The notes under the pieces: generated by a model
What the model saw: the letters and a program-made list of their open reading frames with translations, nothing else
The model's database searches: none
What the model was told of the DNA's origin: nothing
Position numbers and translations under genes: made by a program
Origin: a virus
Direction: 5' to 3' (one strand)
DNA length: 39,362 bases
IMG/VR virus record: IMGVR_UViG_3300035670_000568
Coordinates: 1 to 39,362 of that record
Shown: one piece after another, positions 25,732 through 34,242 of the stretch
How the letters are laid out: each line of letters opens with the position of its first letter
Position numbering within the stretch: the first letter of the stretch is position 1

Positions 25732-26400
25732 ATGGCAGCAGTAATTACAACATTAGATGACGCAATACAGAAGTTAAACACTCTTTATAACGGGAGTACA
25801 GATGTTCCTGTTGATGGAGATGAAGATTATGAAGTGTGGAAAGACTTATTGAATGCAGCAATAAATATCTGGGAAAAAGAAGAAGGGATACTTTGGAAAC
25901 AATTATTTGTTAACGTAACTTCAGCATCTACTGGAGATAAGGCTACAGATGGCGGTAATTCTTATTCTCTACCAAGTGATTTTGTATTTCCTAATTCAGC
26001 TTATGTTTGGCTAGGAACAGGAACCACAAAATTAGCTTATAAAGTAATCAGGATTGAAGACAAGCAACTCTATGAAAATGATTCAGGAGATTGGTGTTAT
26101 TTCACAGGAACTACATTAGAGTTTAATCCCAATATAACCATAGATTCAGGCTCTACAATAAACTATTCTTATTACAAAAAGGCTACTGCACTTTCAACAT
26201 CATCAAGTACATTTGAAATGACAGACCCTATGTTTGCGGTCTATTATGCTCTATCTGAGCTTAAAAAAGAGGAAGGTGATACATCAGCTTTAACGATTGC
26301 TACTCAAAAACTAGATGCTATGAAAACCATCAATAGTATGACCTCGGAACATCAAGATAACGGATTTATAGATGTTAACACAGAGGGATTCGGGATATGA
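25732..26400 (+). CDS. Head-tail connector-like protein (tail tubular A-like?), 222 aa
   Basis: The N-terminus ITTLDDAIQKLNTLYNG and the mostly helical fold with WKDLLNAAINIWEKEEGILW resemble phage connectors and the tail tubular A group of podoviruses, which bridge portal and tail. Recognition is by pattern and context (small, before a large tail protein), without a decisive motif. The ATG directly follows the T7 tract, without an adjacent Shine-Dalgarno. The stop overlaps the next start (ATGA). Confidence 0.55.
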   Translation: MAAVITTLDDAIQKLNTLYNGSTDVPVDGDEDYEVWKDLLNAAINIWEKEEGILWKQLFVNVTSASTGDKATDGGNSYSLPSDFVFPNSAYVWLGTGTTKLAYKVIRIEDKQLYENDSGDWCYFTGTTLEFNPNITIDSGSTINYSYYKKATALSTSSSTFEMTDPMFAVYYALSELKKEEGDTSALTIATQKLDAMKTINSMTSEHQDNGFIDVNTEGFGI

Positions 26401-28433
26401 GATTTACTGGTACCAATCAACAGCCAAAAAATCTTCTTGTAAGTATAGATGACTTCTCAGGTGGAAGTAACTCCTTAATTAACCAAGCAAAAATGCCTCC
26501 AAAGTTTGCTTACGAAGCTAAAAATATGATGCAGGTTGAGAATGGGCTATGGAAGACACGATGGGGAACACAAACTTATGGTTCAGATTTGGTTGCTAAT
26601 GCAGATGGGGCTTCAGAGTATGTTAAAAGCGATGGCACTACAGAATTAATCGCAGTTGCTAATGGGGTAGTTTACAAATCAACAGACGGTGGTAGTTGGA
26701 CAGAAGTAACAGGAGCTACCTTTACAGCAGGAATACCTTGTTATTTTATGCAGATGGGTGGATATGATTCTTCAAATACTTACTATAATTATTTATATAT
26801 TACTAATGGAACTGATGATCTAGCTAGATATAATGGTTCTACTTTAACAAAATATACTTCAATGGCTGCTCCAGCCAATCTTACAGCTTCATTAGTAGCT
26901 TCAGGACTTTCTTCAGGTACTTATACATATTATGGAATGGTTACAGCCATTAACGAAGTAGGAGAAACAGTAGGTTCCACAGAGGCTTCAATTACTACAA
27001 ACAAGGCTAGAGAAAACTGGGTAGCTACTACTGATAAGGGAGTTTATTGGGGATGGGATGCTGTAGCTGGTGCAAAGGCTTATCAACTCTATATTTCAGA
27101 TACAACAGGACATGAAGAATGGGTTACTGGTACTACTGCAACTTCGTTTATTGATGATGGAACTAGTGTAATAAATCCATTTATGATACCTCCAGAGGCT
27201 AACACAACTGGTGCTCCTAAGTTTAAATCTATGGCTTCATCTAATAACAGGTTATGGGCAACAAATAATCCAGATGAGAAATATAAAGTCTATTATTCTG
27301 GAACAGGTAGAAACTTAGGTATATTTAGTGAGTTCTATGGTGGTGGTTGGATAAATCTTGAAAGGGGTGGTAAAGAACTTCCTATAGCAGTTAAACACTT
27401 TCAGTCAGGAACTGGTGAGGGTAGAGCTACAATACTTTGTAAGACTCCTAATGGACAGGGAGCAGTTTGGCAGATAAACATTATAAGTGCTGCGGTTGAT
27501 GATGTTAATTTTACTATTCCTTCAGCTACTAAAGTAGTAGGTAGCTTTGGTACTGAATCAGTTAACGGAGTAGTACAGGCTTTAAATAACATAGGTTTTC
27601 CAAATCGTAGAGGTTGGTTTACTTTGGGTGCACAGAGTAATTATTATGGAATACTTAGAACTAATGAAATCTCTAGTAATATTAGACCATATTGGAGAAA
27701 TCTAATTGGTGCAGATATGGACAATGTAGCATCGTATTTCTATGATGCAAAGATATTTATAAGTGTACCTACATCTTCTGGTGGAAATGATAGAATAATT
27801 GTCTTGGATGAAGAAAGAAAGAATTGGTCAGTTGACTGGACAATAGGAGCTAAACAATTCTTAGAATATACAGACACAGCAGGAAATACTCATTTTCTTT
27901 ATATTCCAGTATCAGGAACTAAACTAATTGAATTAAGTGAGAACTTTTTAAATGACCAAGGAGTTCCATTTAATCAAAGCTATATATCTCCTTTATTACC
28001 AGTAAGTAAAGATAAAACAGATATTATGAGTCTTAAAGAAGCTATTCTTGAATTAGGAGAACCGCAGGGAGCTATCAATTTCCAGCTTTTAGGTGTAGGT
28101 AAGAAAAATACATTTGCTACACTAGCTACAGCAACAATAACTAACTTTGGAAGTAATACTGGAGTAGGTTCAGATTTAATGGGAGACTTCTTCGCTACAA
28201 GCACTAACGATAACTCTAGTGGTGGTGCAGATGCTTGGGCTATTTATTATGAAGATGTACCTTCAACCTTTACTCAATCTACTACTAAGAAAGCGATTAA
28301 GAAAAGAGCTAAGATATATGCTTTACAATTTAAAGTCTATTCAACAACAGCAGATACTAGATATACTATAAATAGCTTACAGGCAAGAGGAAGACTGATA
28401 AGGAGCAGGATTCCCAGTAGTTGGACAAACTAG
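26397..28433 (+). CDS. Large tail protein with fibronectin-like domain, 678 aa
   Basis: The start (IDDFSGGSNSLINQAKMPPKFAYEAKNMM) is typical of phage tail or stabilisation proteins in which a beta-propeller-like body follows. LTASLVASGLSSGTYTYYGMVTAINEVGE around residues 160-195 reads as a fibronectin type III or Ig-like domain. Repeated short strands (FKSMASSNNRLWATNN, RIIVLDEERKNWSVDW) support a beta-propeller. Probably a tail tube or nozzle component of the short tail, coupled to the connector gene. Confidence 0.6.
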   Translation: MRFTGTNQQPKNLLVSIDDFSGGSNSLINQAKMPPKFAYEAKNMMQVENGLWKTRWGTQTYGSDLVANADGASEYVKSDGTTELIAVANGVVYKSTDGGSWTEVTGATFTAGIPCYFMQMGGYDSSNTYYNYLYITNGTDDLARYNGSTLTKYTSMAAPANLTASLVASGLSSGTYTYYGMVTAINEVGETVGSTEASITTNKARENWVATTDKGVYWGWDAVAGAKAYQLYISDTTGHEEWVTGTTATSFIDDGTSVINPFMIPPEANTTGAPKFKSMASSNNRLWATNNPDEKYKVYYSGTGRNLGIFSEFYGGGWINLERGGKELPIAVKHFQSGTGEGRATILCKTPNGQGAVWQINIISAAVDDVNFTIPSATKVVGSFGTESVNGVVQALNNIGFPNRRGWFTLGAQSNYYGILRTNEISSNIRPYWRNLIGADMDNVASYFYDAKIFISVPTSSGGNDRIIVLDEERKNWSVDWTIGAKQFLEYTDTAGNTHFLYIPVSGTKLIELSENFLNDQGVPFNQSYISPLLPVSKDKTDIMSLKEAILELGEPQGAINFQLLGVGKKNTFATLATATITNFGSNTGVGSDLMGDFFATSTNDNSSGGADAWAIYYEDVPSTFTQSTTKKAIKKRAKIYALQFKVYSTTADTRYTINSLQARGRLIRSRIPSSWTN

Positions 28434-28451
28434 AAAGTGAGGTGAGAGAAG

Positions 28452-29294
28452 ATGGCAGCAAGTAGTACAGACAAGTTTAGAAAATTATCAAGAAGATGGG
28501 TGGGACAGATTGGGGCTGGTGGAGTTTCTGATGATACCACAACAACAGTTCCATTATCATCTACAACTAATTTACCAACAGATACAGGTATAACAGTTGT
28601 TATTGATAGAGTTGATGCAAATGGCACAGCAACTCCTTCTCTTGAAGAAACAGTTACTGGAGTAGTATCAGGTTCAAATCTGATTGACTGTATAAGAGGA
28701 GTAGAAGGTACAGCACAAGCTCATAATGCAGGTGCAGTAGTTGAGGTTCTATTTACAGCAGCAGGATGGAATGATTTTATTGATGGATTCTTAGCAGACC
28801 ATTTGGGAGATGGAACACATGGTAACTTAGATGCTTCTACAATTACTACAAATAGAGTTAGTGGAGTAGCAAGTGCTAATTTAGATTTCTATGTTTCAGG
28901 TGGCGGAAAGTTCAGAAGACCAACAATAGTTGAAATACCAGTCGGAGATTCTTTGTCTAGCTTATCAACAGGAGATGGAAAAGCATTCTTTAGAGTTCCA
29001 GCAGAATTAAATGGAATGAATCTTACAGGAGTAGCAGCAGCAGTCTATACAGCAGGTACAACAAATACCTTAGATGTTCAAATAAGAAATAAGACTCAAA
29101 CTGCGGATATGTTATCAACCAAGATTACCATTGATTCAACTGAAACAGATAGCTCAACAGCAGCAACACCAGCAGTTATTGATACGGGAAATGATGATGT
29201 AGCAACTGGAGACATGATTGCTATTGATATAGATGCAGTTCATACCACACCAGCTAAGGGATTAGTTGTAGAAATGAGGTTTGAACTTCCATAA
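28452..29294 (+). CDS. Virion appendage protein, 280 aa
   Basis: Good ribosome site (AGTGAGGTGAGAG) 6-10 bases before ATG 28452. The first half includes LIDCIRGVEGTAQAHNAGAVVEV, a block recurrent in phage tail and fibre-adjacent proteins. The second half is beta-rich (LDVQIRNKTQTADMLSTKITI) and may bind the next gene's adhesin or a host glycan. No catalytic motif. Structural role inferred. Confidence 0.6.
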   Translation: MAASSTDKFRKLSRRWVGQIGAGGVSDDTTTTVPLSSTTNLPTDTGITVVIDRVDANGTATPSLEETVTGVVSGSNLIDCIRGVEGTAQAHNAGAVVEVLFTAAGWNDFIDGFLADHLGDGTHGNLDASTITTNRVSGVASANLDFYVSGGGKFRRPTIVEIPVGDSLSSLSTGDGKAFFRVPAELNGMNLTGVAAAVYTAGTTNTLDVQIRNKTQTADMLSTKITIDSTETDSSTAATPAVIDTGNDDVATGDMIAIDIDAVHTTPAKGLVVEMRFELP

Positions 29295-29305
29295 AGGAGT
29301 AATCT

Positions 29306-30466
29306 ATGGCACAACGACAATTTGCTAGTGGAGATACATCAATTTGGTTAGATAAATATGGTGATGGTTCAGCAGGTGATTATTCAACATCTGGTTCTAT
29401 TGCTGATTCTTCTCGTACTGGCTATGCTAATACTACTATTACTGGAACTGCTGATTCCACATCTGCAACAGCAGGTGCTGGAACTGGATTTAGTGCTGGA
29501 GATTTGGTTTTGATTCATCAATCTAAATCAACTGGTGCTGGTGCTTGGGAATTAAATAAAATATCATCTACTGGTACGGGTACTAATTGGACAATGAGTT
29601 ATGCTCTTATAAACAGTTATGTAACTGGAGCTCAGGTTTATCGTCTTGCTCAATTTAATAATGTAACTATAGGAAATGGACATACATTAACTGGAGTATC
29701 ATGGAGTGGGACGGCTGGTGGAATAGTTGCTTTACTTGCTAAGGGAACCATTACTGTAACTGGAACTATATCTGGAAACAGTATTGGGTTTAGTGGTGGA
29801 GCTAATTCTTCTGCTGATAATGTTGTTGGGTGGACTGGATTGGGAACAAATGGCACAGCAACATCTCGTTCTACCTCTGCTAATTCAACTGGAGGTGGGG
29901 GTGGTGGAGCAAATCTTACTGCACCAGGTGGTGGTGGAGGAGGTGGTCATGCGGCTGCTGGAAGTAACGGAACAGTCTTAGTGGGTACTGGTGGCGATGC
30001 TGGTGGTACAGCTTCTTTAACTACTGCAATATTCGGTGGTGGCGGTGCAGGTGGTGGTAGAGGGAATAATTCTTATGAGTCTGGAGCAGGTGGAAAATCT
30101 GGTACTTTAATATTTTTAATAGGTAAAACAATTACTGTTACAGGTGGTATTACCAGTAATGGTGAAAATGGGGCAAATGCTACTGGTGTAGGTGGAACTA
30201 CTCATGGAGGAGGCGGAGGGGGAGGTTCTGGTGGAGGCATACTAATAAAAGGACAAAATATTTCTCTTGGTTCTACAGTAGTTACTGCTACTGGTGGAAC
30301 TGGTGGAACTGGAATAAGTGGTGGCGGTAATGGTGGAGCTGGTTCAGTTGGTCGTATTCATGTAGATTATTCTGGTTCTATCTCGGGAACAACAAATCCA
30401 ACATTAGATAGTACGCAGGATGGAACTTTGGCAGATGTAGGAGGTTATATATTTATACAAGCATGA
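29306..30466 (+). CDS. Glycine-rich adhesin-like protein, 386 aa
   Basis: Residues 1 to about 180 are Ser/Thr/Gly-rich beta repeats. From about 195 to 330 there are runs of six or more Gly (GGGGGGAN, PGGGGGGGH, GGGGGGGSGGG) separated by beta strands. Poly-glycine blocks of this kind form PGII-helix sandwiches in some phage adhesins, such as T-even-type gp38 proteins. The end returns to a regular strand (IHVDYSGSIS, VGGYIFIQA). Likely the receptor-binding tip, with variable loops set by the Gly-rich scaffold. Confidence 0.6.
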   Translation: MAQRQFASGDTSIWLDKYGDGSAGDYSTSGSIADSSRTGYANTTITGTADSTSATAGAGTGFSAGDLVLIHQSKSTGAGAWELNKISSTGTGTNWTMSYALINSYVTGAQVYRLAQFNNVTIGNGHTLTGVSWSGTAGGIVALLAKGTITVTGTISGNSIGFSGGANSSADNVVGWTGLGTNGTATSRSTSANSTGGGGGGANLTAPGGGGGGGHAAAGSNGTVLVGTGGDAGGTASLTTAIFGGGGAGGGRGNNSYESGAGGKSGTLIFLIGKTITVTGGITSNGENGANATGVGGTTHGGGGGGGSGGGILIKGQNISLGSTVVTATGGTGGTGISGGGNGGAGSVGRIHVDYSGSISGTTNPTLDSTQDGTLADVGGYIFIQA

Positions 30467-30717
30467 CAAATAACGACCAATACGAACAATTAAAGGATTT
30501 ACTAGAAGCAAACCTTAAACCAATAAGGCAAGATATAGCTGAAATAAATAAGGCTATTAATGGTAATGGACATAAAGGAATACTTGATAGACTAAGTGAG
30601 TTAGAAGGATTTAAAATTAAGGTTTATACAATTTATGGCGTATTGGCAACAATATTTGCAATAGTAGGAGTATATATTAAAGGATTTATAGAAGACGTTT
30701 ATAAACACATAATATGA
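30463..30717 (+). CDS. Holin-like protein with N-terminal coiled coil, 84 aa
   Basis: Residues 1-50 form a charged helix (LLEANLKPIRQDIAEINKAIN), then one hydrophobic segment VYTIYGVLATIFAIVGVYI at about 53-71 and a short basic end. This is the layout of XhlA-type hemolysin/holin-like proteins. It precedes the amidase gene with an ATGA overlap, a usual lysis arrangement. It may be a holin, antiholin or membrane anchor for the amidase. Confidence 0.65.
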   Translation: MTNNDQYEQLKDLLEANLKPIRQDIAEINKAINGNGHKGILDRLSELEGFKIKVYTIYGVLATIFAIVGVYIKGFIEDVYKHII

Positions 30718-31424
30718 TTAAAGTCTTAATCCAAGCAGGACATCAGAACACTACAACGGGGGCAACAGGAGCTCCCGAAGAAGGACAGAACAATATCCGA
30801 ATAAGGGATAGGCTAGGACAGATTCTAATTTCAAAAGGCTTCCAAGTCTACTTATGTGATGCTAACTTTAAGGATTACGTTAACGACTACCACCTAGCTT
30901 TAGCTTTGCATTGTGATGCTAATTACGCAGGAGATGAGGGTGGCGGATTTGTAGATTACCCAGACCCATCAGTTGATATGGTTAATCCTGAGTCTAAGCG
31001 AATAAAGGAGGCTATTGAGGCTGAATACTTCACTCACTCTGGTATTAGAAACGTACCTAGTAGGTCAAATCCTAATACTAAGTTCTATTATTGGTGGAGT
31101 TACTTAACTGCTAAAACCCCTTGCGTAATTTTAGAAATGGGAGAAAGCATTGACCCACACGATAAAGTAATCCTAGCTGATACAGACAGAGTAGCTAATG
31201 CTATCGCTAGAGGAGTTTGTAGGGCATTTAATGTAGCATTTGATGTAGTCCCATCAGTAAGCCCGAGTGTAAGCCCAAGTAAATCAGTCTCTCCATCTCC
31301 ATCTGCGAGTCCAAGCCCAGAGCCTTGCAGTTCTAAGTTGAAAAGAATTAATGATATAGCAAAAAGCAGTTGGCTTACATGGTTAAGGTCAAGAACTGCC
31401 ATTAAAGAATTATCAAATGGATAA
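30714..31424 (+). CDS. Endolysin: N-acetylmuramoyl-L-alanine amidase with Ser/Pro linker
   Basis: The N-terminal domain (1 to about 178) matches amidase_3-type enzymes: VLIQAGHQN carries the first zinc His, ALALHCDANY the second His, and CVILEMGESID the catalytic Glu. It cleaves the bond between N-acetylmuramic acid and L-alanine in peptidoglycan. A linker at about 181-204 (SVSPSVSPSKSVSPSPSASP) is the same kind of Ser/Pro tract found in the tail proteins, unusual for an endolysin. The short C-terminal helix (SSKLKRINDIAKSSWLTWLRSR) may bind the cell wall or membrane. Flanked by holin-like genes. Confidence 0.82.
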   Translation: MIKVLIQAGHQNTTTGATGAPEEGQNNIRIRDRLGQILISKGFQVYLCDANFKDYVNDYHLALALHCDANYAGDEGGGFVDYPDPSVDMVNPESKRIKEAIEAEYFTHSGIRNVPSRSNPNTKFYYWWSYLTAKTPCVILEMGESIDPHDKVILADTDRVANAIARGVCRAFNVAFDVVPSVSPSVSPSKSVSPSPSASPSPEPCSSKLKRINDIAKSSWLTWLRSRTAIKELSNG

Positions 31425-31707
31425 ATCAATAGACGCAAGACTAGAACAACTGGTAAAGAGAGTAGATATATTACAGGCAACTGTTGATAGGTTTATAGAA
31501 CAGTTGAATGATGATAGAAAAGACCTCTCTGATATGAAAGTTAATATAGCCAAACTAGAAGCAAGTGTATCTGGTGCTAGAGAAGACATACATGACCAGA
31601 CAAAGGTAATGGTTAAGGAAGTAAAAGAGAACTTACAGCCAATACCAGATGTAGTTTCAGATGCAGTAAGCGAAGCAGTTAAGAAGAAGAAAGGACTATT
31701 TAAGTAA
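31417..31707 (+). CDS. Coiled-coil lysis-region protein, 96 aa
   Basis: One long heptad-rich helix (RLEQLVKRVDILQATVDRFIEQL, KVNIAKLEASVSGAREDIHD) and a basic end (KKKKGLFK). No membrane segment. It overlaps the endolysin stop by eight bases and lies before a holin-like gene, so a role as lysis accessory or structural coiled coil is possible. No family identified. Confidence 0.6.
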   Translation: MDKSIDARLEQLVKRVDILQATVDRFIEQLNDDRKDLSDMKVNIAKLEASVSGAREDIHDQTKVMVKEVKENLQPIPDVVSDAVSEAVKKKKGLFK

Positions 31708-31716
31708 GGAGGTGTT

Positions 31717-31914
31717 ATGAGCAAAAAATATTCATTAAATAAAGAAGATTTGCTAAAGATAGCAGAGACTACTCTTTGGTATTTAATCGGTGCAGGATTT
31801 GTATTCCTAGCTAGTCAATTACAATTAGTAGATTTTGGAGAGTTTGATGGTTTTGCAACCATAATAGTTTTATTTTTAACCTATACAGGAAAGAAGTTTT
31901 TGGCGGGAAAGTAG
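31717..31914 (+). CDS. Holin-like membrane protein, 65 aa
   Basis: Two hydrophobic segments (about 18-36, LWYLIGAGFVFLASQLQL, and about 44-57, ATIIVLFLTYTG) with a charged N-terminus and a basic C-terminus (KKFLAGK), the layout of small class II phage holins. It has a good ribosome site (AAGGAGGTG at 31706-31714). Close to the amidase gene, it is the better candidate for the main holin. Confidence 0.7.
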   Translation: MSKKYSLNKEDLLKIAETTLWYLIGAGFVFLASQLQLVDFGEFDGFATIIVLFLTYTGKKFLAGK

Positions 31915-31922
31915 GATAATTT

Positions 31923-32291
31923 GTGAAAGAGAAAGAAATACCAAGTAAAGAGATGGTTGAGGTTTATACCAGACGCCTCGTGGACGCCTGTACTTTACTT
32001 AGAGTTGTGGAAACAGCCTCATATCCCCTCAAAGAATACTCCTCAGGAGAACATGAATCAGTAAGACTTCCTAATGGAGCATGGAAAGAAACAGATAAGC
32101 TAGTATCACTTCCTATATTTAAGCCTACTAAGGGTAGAGAAAAAGGTTTGTTGTTTGGCGTTAAGCATACAATCTTTAACACCAGAGAAGTATTTGTAAG
32201 GTGGGGTTGTGGAAAGGAAGCAGACGAAGTAATTAATAATTTCAAAACAATGGCGGTTAAGAAAGGGTGTGAGTCTGATGAGAGAAAGTAG
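31923..32291 (+). CDS. Hypothetical protein, 122 aa
   Basis: Starts with GTG at 31923, eight bases after the holin gene. Mixed alpha/beta with VKHTIFNTREVFVRWGCGKEA near the C-terminus. No motif recognised. The end overlaps a short membrane-protein frame by 14 bases. Position suggests a lysis-region accessory; function unknown. Confidence 0.5.
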   Translation: MKEKEIPSKEMVEVYTRRLVDACTLLRVVETASYPLKEYSSGEHESVRLPNGAWKETDKLVSLPIFKPTKGREKGLLFGVKHTIFNTREVFVRWGCGKEADEVINNFKTMAVKKGCESDERK

Positions 32292-32391
32292 AAGATATAA
32301 AAGATATTGCAGAGAAGATTGGAGCCTAACATGTCATTCACTAGGCTTAATATTAGCTTTAATACTTAGCTGGTTTTTATTAACAATATGA
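32278..32391 (+). CDS. Small single-pass membrane protein, 37 aa
   Basis: The sequence begins with a basic stretch (MRESRRYKRYCRED), then a C-terminal hydrophobic segment (LGLILALILSWFLLTI). The ATG lies within the end of the previous gene and the TGA overlaps the next ATG (ATGA), which supports translation. Basic N-terminus and C-terminal membrane helix fit a tail-anchored or spanin-like/antiholin peptide near the lysis genes. Role unproven. Confidence 0.5.
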   Translation: MRESRRYKRYCREDWSLTCHSLGLILALILSWFLLTI

Positions 32392-32630
32392 ACGAAAAAG
32401 TTATTTGGTCTATAAAAATGGAGACAGATAGAGGAGAGATAATACACTCAGAGAAAAAAGATGAGTGGCTTACTGATTTGGAAATGCACTATCTAGCAAG
32501 AGACCCAGTATATGAAGACCACAACATTGTAAAAGCAATTAAAGTAAAAGAACAGGATAGTGTTCTACTTGCTAGGGTAAGGCAAGAGCTAAATGACATT
32601 ATCAGAAACGAGGTGAACAATGGAGCGTGA
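32388..32630 (+). CDS. Hypothetical protein, 80 aa
   Basis: ATGA coupling to the small membrane protein before it, and overlap with the phosphoesterase after it. The sequence is charged and alpha/beta mixed (VIWSIKMETDRGEIIH, VLLARVRQELNDIIR). No family recognised. Confidence 0.55.
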   Translation: MNEKVIWSIKMETDRGEIIHSEKKDEWLTDLEMHYLARDPVYEDHNIVKAIKVKEQDSVLLARVRQELNDIIRNEVNNGA

Positions 32631-33570
32631 ACCCAGAAAAATGAGAGTACCAAGAACAAAGCCTGAACCTGCCTATCAGACAGTTCTTAGGAATCCAGAC
32701 GTTGAGTTTCCAACAGTAGAACATTTTATGCCTACTTATGAGGAGCATATTGTTTGGTTACAAGAAAGACAGACTCAAATGGAAAGGATGTCTAAGAATA
32801 GTGAATATGCAGAAATTAAAATTAGAAGTGATAACCCAGTAGGAATAGCTCTAACAAGTGATTGGCATATCGGCTCAGTTGAAACAGATTATAAAACTTT
32901 TAATAAGCATCAGGAGATTATTAAGAATGACCCTAACTTATTTGAAGTAGCCTTATCAAACACCATTGATGGATATATTTGGCCAGGTGGAATGATGAGT
33001 GAAGTTGCACATGTACCAGAACAGATTGATATTGCTAAAAAGTTTGCTAAAGAATGGAAAGGTAAGATTTTAGCAGTCGTTGGTTCCAGGTGCCATGATT
33101 GGAGTAAAGATAAAGGACTTATATCAGCACAGGAATTAGCATTTATGGAAAATGTTGATGAAGGAATGCCATTTTTTCAATCAGGTGGATTATTGACAAT
33201 AGACCTAAACGGAATAAAATATAAGGTTGGGATGCAACACAAGAGCAGATTCAATTCTGCCTTGAATGTAACCAATGCCAATAAAAGAACCCTAGATTTG
33301 AGATGGCCAAGTGCAGATGTAGTAGCAATAGCACATCATCATGTAGCAAGTATTGAACATACTGCCAGATGGGAAGGCCCAGACAAGCGAGACGTAGTCT
33401 TAGTAAGAACTGGAACTTATAAAATAGATGACCAGTATGGAAGAAGCGAGGGATTTGGTAATGGTCAATTAGGTGCACCAATGATAGTTTTGGATAACAA
33501 AACTAAACATATAACACCATTCTTACATTTGGAAGATGGAGCAGAGTTTGTTAGATTGAAAAAGAGATAA
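32620..33570 (+). CDS. Calcineurin-like metallophosphoesterase, 316 aa
   Basis: LTSDWHIGS near residue 86 gives the D-x-H metal motif. AVVGSRCHDW around 152 occupies the position of the GNHD/E block, with Cys-His-Asp in place of Asn-His-Asp. VVAIAHHHVASIEH about 230 provides the GHxH-like His pair. Metal-dependent phosphoesterases of phages act on nucleotides or DNA ends, sometimes as exonuclease subunits. An N-terminal extension (1-80) holds no known motif. The gene ends just before a bidirectional hairpin. Confidence 0.75.
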   Translation: MEREPRKMRVPRTKPEPAYQTVLRNPDVEFPTVEHFMPTYEEHIVWLQERQTQMERMSKNSEYAEIKIRSDNPVGIALTSDWHIGSVETDYKTFNKHQEIIKNDPNLFEVALSNTIDGYIWPGGMMSEVAHVPEQIDIAKKFAKEWKGKILAVVGSRCHDWSKDKGLISAQELAFMENVDEGMPFFQSGGLLTIDLNGIKYKVGMQHKSRFNSALNVTNANKRTLDLRWPSADVVAIAHHHVASIEHTARWEGPDKRDVVLVRTGTYKIDDQYGRSEGFGNGQLGAPMIVLDNKTKHITPFLHLEDGAEFVRLKKR

Positions 33571-33572
33571 AA

Positions 33573-33605
33573 AAAGTGATAGTAGCTCATAACTATTATC
33601 ACTTT
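33573..33605. terminator. Strong hairpin terminator, best on the minus strand, possibly both
   Basis: AAAGTGATAGTAG (33573-33585) pairs with CTATTATCACTTT (33593-33605), 13 pairs with one G-U and a 7-base loop. Read on the minus strand it is followed by a run of Ts (the A run at 33569-33575). On the plus strand only TTT follows, then GTTGC. A second small hairpin, GTTGC/GCAAC (33606-33620), follows. It ends the phosphoesterase unit. Confidence 0.6.
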
Positions 33606-33679
33606 GTTGCGTGAAGCAACTCTGGAAAGAGAAAGAGGCATGGGGCGTGATGTCCCCAATACCACTTATATTATATCAT

Positions 33680-33779
33680 GGGGGTGCAATACTAGTTCGA
33701 CCCTAGAGACGAAATAGACATTATTTTGCTTAGTCAGCTGGTCACTAGGGATACGAGGCCTCGCTGGCCTCCACCCCCT
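33680..33779 (+). ncRNA. Structured RNA element 5' of the HNH gene
   Basis: Inside 100 bases: CCCTAG-GAC (33701-33706, 33708-33710) pairs with GTC-CTAGGG (33741-33743, 33745-33750). CGAAATA (33710-33716) pairs with TATTTTG (33722-33728) as an overlapping alternative at its tip. GAGGCC (33755-33760) pairs with GGCCTC (33766-33771). GGGGGTG (33680-33686) can close it with CACCCCC (33772-33778), or each end can pair instead with partners downstream of the HNH gene (see 34241-34331). No known RNA family recognised. Confidence 0.5.
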
Positions 33780-33789
33780 CACTAAAATT

Positions 33790-34242
33790 ATGAGGAAAAA
33801 CTGGAAGGAAATACAAATTAGAAGAACTAAGGAGTATAAAAGCGAGTTGGGATTATTACCAACAACTGCCAATTTAAGACTTAGCAGGTCTTTATTGTTT
33901 AATTATGCCAAGAGATTGGGAATGGGTAATTGTTTTAGGTGCGGAAAAGAAATTATATCAATAGAAGATTTTACATTAGACCATAAACAGGAATGGAGAC
34001 ACAATGACCCAAGATTATTTTGGGATATAGACAATATAGCATTTTCACATCAGTTGTGTAACGCAAGTAGCAATAGAGTGGCAAGATTTTATCAAGCTAG
34101 AACACATAAAAAGTGTAATGAGTGTAAAGAGGAAAAGGATTTAAATAGTTTTGGAACAAGAATACAAAGGGGACAAAAAAGATATAGAAGTTTTTGTAAT
34201 GAGTGTAGAAATAAGCGTAAAAAAGAAGGAAAAAGTTACTAG
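33790..34242 (+). CDS. Free-standing HNH endonuclease, 150 aa
   Basis: CFRCGKE about 52-57 is the zinc knuckle, FTLDHKQEWRHND about 66-78 contains the first His of HNH after Asp, and NIAFSHQLCNASSN about 87-100 supplies the N and final H. The C-terminal CNECKEEKDLNSFG with CNECRNKRKK is a second zinc-binding unit typical of phage HNH proteins. Small HNH nucleases of this size behave as homing endonucleases. No RuvC or PLMP-type domain, so not IscB. There is no obvious interrupted gene around it, but structured RNA surrounds it on both sides. Confidence 0.82.
   Translation: MRKNWKEIQIRRTKEYKSELGLLPTTANLRLSRSLLFNYAKRLGMGNCFRCGKEIISIEDFTLDHKQEWRHNDPRLFWDIDNIAFSHQLCNASSNRVARFYQARTHKKCNECKEEKDLNSFGTRIQRGQKRYRSFCNECRNKRKKEGKSY

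Noticed and set aside
33680-33778. Considered as a tRNA because of a 7-base closing stem and a terminal arm with GTTCGA nearby
   Set aside because: The length (99), lack of a T-loop in the last arm, and no anticodon arm of normal form rule it out; pairing across the HNH gene explains the ends better.
33790-34242. IscB/IshB-type RNA-guided HNH protein
   Set aside because: No RuvC, PLMP or bridge-helix sequence; only a small HNH plus zinc finger.
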